A stretch of 6,089 nt of DNA from Actinomycetes bacterium. GTDB taxonomy: Bacteria > Actinomycetota > Coriobacteriia > Coriobacteriales > JAEZXW01. How positions within the stretch are numbered: position 1 is the stretch's first letter; each line of letters starts with the position of its first letter. Shown in pieces: positions 1-5,214 of this stretch. The stretch is from positions 1-6,089 of the forward strand of contig JAEZXW010000088.1 of the NCBI GenBank assembly GCA_023419515.1. The letters run 5' to 3'. Under the pieces are notes generated by a model, which ran no database searches, was not told the DNA's origin, and saw nothing but the letters and a program-made list of their open reading frames with translations. A program made the translations under genes and the position numbers.

Positions 1-2
1 TG

Positions 3-95
3 TATAAGGAAGACGGAGTCGCTACCTTTAAGTACGACGGACCGCTTAAGATTTACGAAGAGATTGGACAGCCAAAGGACCTGCCTCGCGAGTAA
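3..95 (+). CDS. C-terminal end of an unidentified protein (partial, 5' end outside window)
   Basis: An open frame enters from the left edge and runs for 30 codons to a TAA at 93-95. The visible peptide is hydrophilic and mixed-charge, with segments such as TFKYDGPLKIYEE and a terminal KDLPRE. The codons look like those of an expressed gene (AAG, GAC, GAG and GGA preferred, many C- or G-ending), which is why I treat it as real rather than chance. I do not recognise the family, and no motif can be seen in so short a piece. The gene is convergent with the LuxR-type regulator and the two overlap by 50 bp, so their 3' ends are antisense to each other and no terminator fits between them. Membrane LuxR regulators of this lineage often sit beside the metabolic gene they control, so this could be the regulated enzyme; that is inference only. 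Confidence 0.55.
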   Translation, partial: YKEDGVATFKYDGPLKIYEEIGQPKDLPRE

Positions 96-1689
96 GCTTG
101 TCGATCAGCTCCTGCTTTGATTTGCAGCTACATTTCTTGTAGATCGAAGCCACATGATTTTTCACCGTATGCGGCGAGATATGGAGTTCCTCTCCTATCT
201 CGTCGCGTGTTTTATCGGCGAGCAACAAAAGTACGATATCACGCTCACGCCTCGTACATTCATACTGCTCGAGATAGGCGCCAAGAATAAGTTCGCTGCT
301 GGCATCTGAGCTCACCGCATGAGGAATGTACTGAGGCTGCACGTGATCATGATTGAGATCGTCCTGCTGGCTCGTGACAAACCTCTCATGTGTACGACTA
401 AAGCCAAGTTGCAAGATCGATGCCGCAACCACAATCACCAGAGCACTCACGTAGAGAATGAAGAGCAGCTGTCCGTTCACGCCCAAATCAACGCCAGGAA
501 GAGCTGGCGCCTTGAGAGACCCAAGGGCATATCCCGCAATCTGAATGCTCTGGCAAAGCGCGAGCAGCACTCCTCCACCCAGCATAAAAGCTGCGGTAGA
601 AAGCCGAACCTCACCAGCCAGAGCAACAAGAAGAACGCGAGCAAAAATAAGGGCAAAGAAAAAGCTGCCGAAGATAAGTAGTGCGGTGACTGCTGAGGTG
701 ACACTCGGTGCAAATACAGCAAGTAGCAGCCCCGCGATAACGATCAGGCACGCCAGTACAAAGCAGATCATGATGTATTGGGAAATCGTTTTGACGCGCT
801 TAAAGAGCGTGAGCAAAATCATGAGGCCTGCGGCAAGCACAATACTAAAGATCGTCAAATACTGACGCATGTCAGCTCCAAAGACCTCTGAGCCATTCAC
901 GCGCGAAGCAAGCCCCGAGATAAAGGCAAGCGCACACAGCGCAAGTGTGAGCAAGGCAAACGTGATGCGAGGTGAGTGCATCTTTGCCCCAAAAAGCGCC
1001 TCCAGCGAACTTATCTGGATGCCTGAACGAACACGAAGATCACCAGATTTCTGTACTTGGCGCTGATTCAGCCATGAGACCACGAGCGGCACTGCGCCGA
1101 TGAGCGCAAAATACACCGGAACCACCACCCAAGCATTTGCCAGTGACAGGCTGTAAGCGATCACTGATCCCAAGGTAAAGCCTCCCGTGACAAGCAGAGC
1201 AATCGTGGTGACCGATGAGCGCAGCATTGATGAAAGGATGACAAGATCAGTAAACGCAACCGCAAGGCAGAGCAAACAGATGCAAATTATGAGCATGATG
1301 GGCGTCGCAAAGCCACGAAATACATTGATCGTAATTCCCACGAAAAAGACAGTCAGCAGCACCCAGAGCGCACCGCTCGTGATGAGCGCAAGTTTTCGCG
1401 AAGCAATCGGGCAGGAAGTCTCGCCAATCAGCTTGCGCTCAATCTTTTGAGTGCTCCCCTTAAGCGCAAGCAAACCTACGAGCGCAGCAAGCACATAGCC
1501 AAGGACAGTGCCGCTGTAGAGCCCTATCTGGACACTCGAAATAAGCTCATGATGCGGGATTAAGTCATGAACCGCCATGAACAGCCGATCGGTGTACAGG
1601 AGCGAAAAACGCAGGCTCATCGTCAGGCCAAAGCAGATAAGCAGGCACAATGGACTGAGCCATGCACGTGATTGTCGCTGGAGTGACAC
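46..1689 (-). CDS. Membrane-bound LuxR-family transcriptional regulator, about 12 TM segments plus C-terminal HTH
   Basis: The 547-residue protein has two parts. Residues 11-432 contain about 12 hydrophobic stretches (near 11-32, 55-75, 99-125, 128-155, 158-182, 185-206, 242-262, 277-297, 302-328, 330-360, 364-390 and 408-432), with a longer hydrophilic loop at about 207-240 splitting them six and six, as in MFS-like folds. After a polar linker (about 433-475), residues 476-540 form a GerE/LuxR helix-turn-helix: TRRERDIVLLLL, then DEIGEELHISPHTVKNHV at 496-513 with the typical S-x-x-T-V-K-x-H recognition helix. There is no receiver or autoinducer-binding domain, so the membrane part is presumably the sensor. 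Such proteins are expanded in Coriobacteriia and act as local, substrate-linked regulators; the ligand here is unknown. The start is GTG, with AAAGGG (1701-1706) 11 nt upstream; a nearby ATG at 1707-1709 is out of frame. The last 16 codons overlap the opposite-strand gene at 3-95. The gene lies next to tRNA-Asn, with no operon partner visible. Confidence 0.9.
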   Translation of the reverse strand: MSLQRQSRAWLSPLCLLICFGLTMSLRFSLLYTDRLFMAVHDLIPHHELISSVQIGLYSGTVLGYVLAALVGLLALKGSTQKIERKLIGETSCPIASRKLALITSGALWVLLTVFFVGITINVFRGFATPIMLIICICLLCLAVAFTDLVILSSMLRSSVTTIALLVTGGFTLGSVIAYSLSLANAWVVVPVYFALIGAVPLVVSWLNQRQVQKSGDLRVRSGIQISSLEALFGAKMHSPRITFALLTLALCALAFISGLASRVNGSEVFGADMRQYLTIFSIVLAAGLMILLTLFKRVKTISQYIMICFVLACLIVIAGLLLAVFAPSVTSAVTALLIFGSFFFALIFARVLLVALAGEVRLSTAAFMLGGGVLLALCQSIQIAGYALGSLKAPALPGVDLGVNGQLLFILYVSALVIVVAASILQLGFSRTHERFVTSQQDDLNHDHVQPQYIPHAVSSDASSELILGAYLEQYECTRRERDIVLLLLADKTRDEIGEELHISPHTVKNHVASIYKKCSCKSKQELIDKLTREAGPLAVQSLRKS

Positions 1690-1730
1690 GGGTTAATCTG
1701 CCCTTTCATTAGTGGAGAAATTCTGCAACA

Positions 1731-1757
1731 ACTATAATTTATTTTTGCCTCTTGCAA
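1731..1757 (-). promoter_or_regulatory. Candidate promoter of the LuxR-type regulator
   Basis: Read on the minus strand, TTGCAA (1757-1752) is followed after 15 bp by TATAGT (1736-1731), which would start transcription near 1724 and give a leader of about 35 nt to the GTG. The -10 element is good, but the spacer is shorter than the usual 17 bp, so this may be a weak or activator-dependent promoter. The same TTGCAA is used on the other strand by the tRNA promoter. Confidence 0.4.
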
Positions 1758-1779
1758 GCCGTGACCATGATGGTATACT
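1752..1779 (+). promoter_or_regulatory. Promoter of tRNA-Asn (sigma-A type, extended -10)
   Basis: TTGCAA (1752-1757) and TATACT (1774-1779) are separated by 16 bp, and TGG directly precedes the -10 hexamer, giving an extended -10 element. Initiation would be near 1786, about 16 nt before the mature tRNA. This is a strong-looking housekeeping promoter, as expected for a stable RNA. Confidence 0.6.
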
Positions 1780-1801
1780 AAGCTTCGCTGTTTAGCGCTA
1801 C

Positions 1802-1876
1802 TCCTCGGTAGCTCAATGGTAGAGCATTCGGCTGTTAACCGAAGGGTTGCTGGTTCGAGTCCAGCCCGGGGAGCCA
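1802..1876 (+). tRNA. tRNA-Asn (anticodon GTT)
   Basis: A complete cloverleaf can be drawn. The acceptor stem TCCTCGG (1802-1808) pairs with CCGGGGA (1866-1872) through one U-G pair. The D stem is GCTC/GAGC, the anticodon stem TTCGG/CCGAA, and the T arm GCTGG-TTCGAGT-CCAGC. The anticodon loop CTGTTAA (1832-1838) places GTT at 1834-1836, which reads asparagine codons AAC and AAU. The discriminator base is G (1873), and the CCA end is encoded at 1874-1876. The gene stands alone, with its own promoter and terminator. Confidence 0.97.
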
Positions 1877-1901
1877 TTTTTTCACATCACGCCTTTACTT
1901 G

Positions 1902-1922
1902 CCCGCTGTTGCGGGTTTTTTA
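1902..1922 (+). terminator. Rho-independent terminator of tRNA-Asn
   Basis: CCCGC (1902-1906) and GCGGG (1911-1915) form a perfect five-pair, GC-only stem with a TGTT loop, followed by six T residues (1916-1921). It lies 25 nt after the CCA end of the tRNA, in the right orientation to end its transcript. Confidence 0.85.
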
Positions 1923-1953
1923 TTGTGTACTAAATACTCCCTCAAATCTCTCC

Positions 1954-2004
1954 AACAAAAAGAACTCCACCACCCCATTGCGCAATGGCAATGAAGTGAT
2001 GGAG
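1954..2004 (-). terminator. Bipartite stem-loop, probable terminator of katA
   Basis: On the minus strand, CTCCATCAC (2004-1996) pairs with GTGGTGGAG (1973-1965) through nine pairs, one of them G-U. Between them sits a perfect 14-bp palindrome, CCATTGCGCAATGG (1975-1988), as a second, apical stem. The structure is followed by a U-rich run, TTCTTTTTG (1964-1956). It begins 61 nt after the katA stop. The internal loop is uneven (1 nt against 7 nt). The G-U pair is a C-A mismatch in the opposite transcript, and there is no T run on that side, so it should act on the minus strand only. Together with the tRNA terminator it accounts for the gene-free stretch 1877-2065. Confidence 0.6.
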
Positions 2005-2065
2005 CCTTATCGTCACTGAATCATACGATCAGCAAACCTTACGCACTCAAGTAGCAGACATGCCA

Positions 2066-3778
2066 CTAGAGCATGTATGGATCGTTCTCCCAAGGAGTGA
2101 GTGCCGTTGGATCTGCCGCATTGGTATCACGACCCTCAGCGGGAAGGTCACGAGCGCTTTCTGGACACGCTGGCTTGGTGGGCTCGTCAAGATGCTTATC
2201 GCGAGCATTGCCTGCCGCCCATGCCTCGCGACTATCTGCCTTGTTTGGCTCAAGATCAACTGTGGCAATATCGATACCGAGTGCCTTGGCAACGCCCTCA
2301 CCATAAAGTGGATCTGCCGCATGACAGTTGCGGATGTGACGGTGCTTAATCTGCAGGGTCGCATCGCCCATCGCACGAGCCGTGTTCTCACAGAGTACAA
2401 GTTGCTGCTCTGCAGTCATTGCCCTAAAGAGCATGCCAGGCTGGGTGTAGTAATCGTGGTCATCGGCACGATAATCATATCGGCGAACCTCGCCACCCTT
2501 GTCTGGATGAGCCTCAAGCTCGGGATGATCAACCCAGGCGCCATAGCTGTTTGGACCATAGTGCAGCTCGCTGCCCTTGTTGCCATCCACGCGCATTGCA
2601 CCATCGCGATGGAAGTCATGCGGATGAGCAACACCGCGAGGAGCGTTAACGGGGATCTGGTGATGGTTCACACCGAGACGATAGCGATGAGCATCGCTAT
2701 AGGTCAGCATACGAGCTTGAAGCATACGATCTGGTGAAAAGCCAAGGCCAGGTACAATGTTTGCAGGCGTAAATGCAGCCTGCTCAACATCCTGGAAGTA
2801 ATTATCCGCGTTGCGGTTAAGCTCGATCGTGCCGACCGGAATGAGCGGATAATCCTCTTTCAGCCACATCTTCGTGAGATCAAATGGATCCACTGGATGC
2901 TTTTCTGCCTGCTCCTCAGTCATAACCTGGATATAGAGCTTCCAGCGTGGGAACTGCTTCTTCTCGATTGCCTCATAGAGGTCACGACCACTGCTCTCAC
3001 GATCGCTTGCCACTACGGTGGCAGCCTCTTGATCGGTGAAGTTCATAACACCCTGCTCGCTGCGGAAGTGATACTTCACCCACACACGCTCACCCTCATC
3101 GTTTACCATCGAATAGGTGTGACTGCCAAAGCCGTGCATATGGCGGAATGACGATGGAATACCGCGATCAGACATGGTGATCGTCACCTGGAGCAAGCTC
3201 TCTGGCAACGATGTCCAAAAGTCCCAGTTCGTGTTAGCACTGCGCATGTTGGTGCGAGGATCGCGCTTAACGGCATGGTTAAGATCGATGAACTTCATTG
3301 GATCACGGAAGAAGAACACTGGGGTGTTGTTACCAACGATGTCCCAGTTACCGTCCTCAGTGTAAAACTTCACTGCAAAACCGCGGATATCGCGCTCAGC
3401 GTCTGCTGCACCGCGCTCACCGGCAACGGTTGAAAAGCGCAAAAAGATATCGCAAGTCTTGCCGACCTCAGAAAAGATCTTTGCCTTGGTGTACTTGGTG
3501 ATGTCATGCTCGACCTTAAACGTTCCCCAAGCACCCCAACCCTTGGCATGCATACGACGCTCAGGAATGATCTCACGGTTAAAGTGAGCATGCTTTTCCA
3601 TAAGCCACATGTCTTGGATGCTCAAATGACCGCGAAGGCCTGCTGTCATTGAATCCTCGTTGTTATCGACTGGCTGACCGCCAGCACGACGCAAGGTTGG
3701 ATCATCAGCAACGGTGTTATTGCGACTTGGCAGGTTGTCACCGAGGCCGTTTTTCTGCATTGGATCGTGATGTCCCAT
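2066..3778 (-). CDS. katA: Monofunctional haem catalase with a C-terminal extension
   Basis: This enzyme breaks down hydrogen peroxide to water and oxygen in the cytoplasm. Numbering from the preferred ATG (570 residues), the distal histidine is His77 (MHAKG), the distal asparagine Asn150 (VGNNTPVFF), and the haem-ligand tyrosine Tyr360 in RMLTYSDAHRYRLG, with Arg356 four residues before it. The spacings His-Asn 73 and His-Tyr 283 equal those of bovine catalase (His75, Asn148, Tyr358), so the core is intact. The core ends near residue 507 (GVAKALGIDIA); a further 60 or so charged, Ala/Asp/Glu/Pro-rich residues follow, ending DPYML. Small-subunit catalases usually stop near 480-505 residues, so this tail is unusual; it lacks the flavodoxin-like domain of large-subunit catalases. 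The frame stays open upstream to a TTG at 3791-3793, but the ATG at 3776-3778 has a strong ribosome site. The gene lies 45 bp after rpoD, on the same strand. The name katA is by family. Confidence 0.96.
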   Translation of the reverse strand: MGHHDPMQKNGLGDNLPSRNNTVADDPTLRRAGGQPVDNNEDSMTAGLRGHLSIQDMWLMEKHAHFNREIIPERRMHAKGWGAWGTFKVEHDITKYTKAKIFSEVGKTCDIFLRFSTVAGERGAADAERDIRGFAVKFYTEDGNWDIVGNNTPVFFFRDPMKFIDLNHAVKRDPRTNMRSANTNWDFWTSLPESLLQVTITMSDRGIPSSFRHMHGFGSHTYSMVNDEGERVWVKYHFRSEQGVMNFTDQEAATVVASDRESSGRDLYEAIEKKQFPRWKLYIQVMTEEQAEKHPVDPFDLTKMWLKEDYPLIPVGTIELNRNADNYFQDVEQAAFTPANIVPGLGFSPDRMLQARMLTYSDAHRYRLGVNHHQIPVNAPRGVAHPHDFHRDGAMRVDGNKGSELHYGPNSYGAWVDHPELEAHPDKGGEVRRYDYRADDHDYYTQPGMLFRAMTAEQQLVLCENTARAMGDATLQIKHRHIRNCHAADPLYGEGVAKALGIDIATVDLEPNKADSREAWAAGNARDKHLDEPTKPACPESARDLPAEGRDTNAADPTALTPWENDPYML

Positions 3779-3781
3779 GAA

Positions 3782-3790
3782 CTCCCCTTT
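3782..3790 (-). promoter_or_regulatory. Ribosome binding site that decides the katA start
   Basis: On the minus strand AAAGGGGAG lies directly before TTC and the ATG at 3778-3776; the AAGGGG core is 5 nt from the ATG. The alternative TTG five codons upstream would overlap this site and has no purine-rich motif ahead of it. This supports a 570-residue catalase. Confidence 0.75.
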
Positions 3791-3798
3791 CAATTTGC

Positions 3799-3804
3799 AT
3801 CATA
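3799..3804 (-). promoter_or_regulatory. Weak candidate -10 element for katA
   Basis: TATGAT on the minus strand matches five of six positions of the -10 consensus and would start transcription near 3792, leaving a leader of about 14 nt that still includes the ribosome site. I see no convincing -35 element 16-18 bp upstream, where the sequence is the rpoD 3' end. No PerR-like or Fur-like inverted repeat is evident in the 45-bp gap. Confidence 0.25.
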
Positions 3805-3831
3805 AAAGAGCAGGAACTGCATCCTACTCTT
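3804..3831 (-). terminator. Hairpin spanning the rpoD stop codon; weak terminator or attenuator
   Basis: On the minus strand AAGAGTAGGA (3831-3822) pairs with TCCTGCTCTT (3815-3806) through ten pairs, one a G-U, closing a 6-nt loop (TGCAGT). The rpoD stop TAG lies inside the first arm. The run of U after the stem is short: TTTT at 3807-3804, two of which belong to the stem, and then A. This should be a partial rather than full terminator, reducing read-through from rpoD into katA; it could instead protect the 3' end of the dnaG-rpoD mRNA. Confidence 0.5.
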
Positions 3832-5161
3832 CCAGATAATCTTTTAACTTGTTGGACCGTGATGGTTGACGCAGCTTTGCCAAGGTCTTGCTCTCGATCT
3901 GACGGATGCGCTCGCGGGTGACACCAAACTCTCGGCCGACCTCTTCCAAGGTGCGAGGATGGCCATCTTTAAGTCCAAAGCGAAGCTCAATAACCTTGCG
4001 CTCACGCTCTGCCAATGAGTCTAAAACCTGATAGAGCTGGGTCTGCAACATCGAGAAGCTTGCTGCATCTGGTGGAGCAAGTGCGCTCTCATCTTGGATA
4101 AAGTCTCCTAGCTGAGAATCCTCTTCCTCACCAATCGGCGTCTCGAGGCTGACTGGTTCTTGGCTGATCTTTTGAATCTCACGCACGCGCTCAGCAGGCA
4201 TATCGAGCTTCTCACCAATCTCTTCTGGCGTGGGTTCACGACCAAGCTCTTGCAGGAGCTTGCGCTGAGTGCGCACAAGCTTATTGATAGTCTCGACCAT
4301 ATGAACCGGAATGCGGATGGTGCGAGCCTGATCAGCAATAGCACGGGTGATTGCCTGCCTGATCCACCACGTGGCATAGGTCGAAAACTTAAAGCCTTTG
4401 GTGTAGTCAAACTTTTCGACCGCACGAATCAAACCGAGGTTGCCCTCCTGGATCAAGTCCAAAAACGCCATGCCGCGACCGACATAGCGTTTGGCAATTG
4501 AAACCACAAGACGAAGGTTTGCGCTGATTAAGTGCTGCTTTGCCTCGATACCAACCTGCTCAATACGGCGCAGGCGCCTGAGCTGCACGCGAGAAAGCTC
4601 GGTCTTGTTCTCCTCAGCCTCATCGAGCTTTTGCTGAGCCTCAAGACCAGCCTCGATCTTCATCGCAAGATCGACCTCTTGGGCAGCGGTTAGCAGGTTA
4701 ACCTTACCGATCTCCTTGAGGTACATGCGCACCGGATCACCGGTCAACAGCGCCGTGCTGCTCGATTCTGCGCGACGATGAGCGCGAGAGCTTTTGCGCG
4801 AGCGCTTGGTACCAGCCTTTGGCAGAATGATATCGACCTTCTCGACGTCAGCAAGGTCAGGATCATCCTGCTCATTGCCATCTTCATCAACGTCCAAGAA
4901 TGCATCGTCCAAGCCCTCATCCAAATCAGCGGCCAAGTCATCATCCTGAGCCAGCTCATCCTTCTCGGCAAGAATCTCAACACCAGCTTGGCGAATATAG
5001 GCATATGCCTCGGTCAAGACCTCATCATCAAACTCCACCTCACGAAGTGCAACGATGACCTGATCCTCGATGACTTGAGCACCCTGGCCACCCGCCTTGG
5101 CAATAAACTGGTCAAGCAGTTCTTGCAACGATGTCGAGAGATTTTCCTGCGCTTTTGCCAC
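3824..5161 (-). CDS. rpoD: Primary (housekeeping) sigma factor RpoD/SigA
   Basis: This sigma-70 protein directs RNA polymerase to -10/-35 promoters of housekeeping genes. It is complete at 445 residues. Residues 1-65 match a region 1.1-like segment. A strongly acidic stretch (67-106) and a basic Ser/Arg/Lys stretch (118-131) follow. Region 1.2 begins at about 140 (DPVRMYLKEIGKVNLL). Region 2 (about 205-281) carries the hallmark segment from DLIQEGNLGLI at 235 through FSTYATWWIRQAITRAI at 259-275, with the tryptophans of region 2.3 at 265-266. Region 3 covers about 282-365, and region 4 ends in the helix-turn-helix TLEEVGREFGVTRERIRQIE (404-423) that reads the -35 element. It lacks the large non-conserved insertion of the E. 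coli protein, as is usual in Gram-positive and actinobacterial orthologues. The start is GTG, with AAGGA (5171-5175) 9 nt upstream; an ATG slightly upstream is out of frame. It follows dnaG by 53 bp in the conserved dnaG-rpoD order. Confidence 0.98.
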   Translation of the reverse strand: MAKAQENLSTSLQELLDQFIAKAGGQGAQVIEDQVIVALREVEFDDEVLTEAYAYIRQAGVEILAEKDELAQDDDLAADLDEGLDDAFLDVDEDGNEQDDPDLADVEKVDIILPKAGTKRSRKSSRAHRRAESSSTALLTGDPVRMYLKEIGKVNLLTAAQEVDLAMKIEAGLEAQQKLDEAEENKTELSRVQLRRLRRIEQVGIEAKQHLISANLRLVVSIAKRYVGRGMAFLDLIQEGNLGLIRAVEKFDYTKGFKFSTYATWWIRQAITRAIADQARTIRIPVHMVETINKLVRTQRKLLQELGREPTPEEIGEKLDMPAERVREIQKISQEPVSLETPIGEEEDSQLGDFIQDESALAPPDAASFSMLQTQLYQVLDSLAERERKVIELRFGLKDGHPRTLEEVGREFGVTRERIRQIESKTLAKLRQPSRSNKLKDYLEE

Positions 5162-5196
5162 TCTTAAGCGTCCTTTCAGCCATTAACCTGCGGTTC

Positions 5197-5202
5197 CTTA
5201 TA
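5197..5202 (-). promoter_or_regulatory. Weak candidate -10 element ahead of rpoD
   Basis: TATAAG on the minus strand, within the 53-bp dnaG-rpoD gap, matches five of six -10 positions and would give a leader of about 29 nt to the rpoD GTG. The best -35 match, TCGCAA at an 18-bp spacing inside the dnaG 3' end, is poor. No terminator-like hairpin with a U run is seen in the gap, so read-through from dnaG is expected in any case. Confidence 0.22.
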
Positions 5203-5214
5203 CCCGATCAGGGT

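Noticed and set aside
1707..1709. ATG start for the LuxR-type regulator
   Set aside because: It is out of frame with the protein, and no in-frame ATG lies between it and the GTG at 1687-1689.
1733..1738. Perfect TATAAT on the plus strand as a second tRNA-Asn promoter
   Set aside because: The best -35 at a suitable distance (TTAGTG, 1709-1714) is poor, and the extended -10 promoter at 1752-1779 is closer and better. The match may come from the overlapping minus-strand -10.
1802..2065. tRNA-Asn as an integration site for a mobile element
   Set aside because: The tRNA 3' end is not repeated in the window, no integrase or phage gene is present, and the stretch after it is explained by two terminators.
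2060..2737. A 225-codon open frame on the plus strand opposite katA
   Set aside because: It lies wholly antisense to a catalase whose catalytic residues are all intact. Its predicted protein shows no recognisable domain and it overlaps the katA stop. It is a by-product of katA codon use.
3791..3793. TTG as the katA start, five codons upstream of the ATG
   Set aside because: It has no ribosome site ahead of it, while the ATG at 3776-3778 has a strong one that lies within the extra codons.
3779..3823. PerR or Fur operator controlling katA
   Set aside because: No inverted repeat resembling a PerR or Fur box is seen in the gap; the only symmetry is the hairpin at the rpoD stop codon.
4778..5167. 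A 129-codon open frame on the plus strand opposite the rpoD 5' end
   Set aside because: It is antisense to a clearly functional rpoD, in the region coding for its acidic stretch, with no domain recognised and no supporting ribosome site noted.
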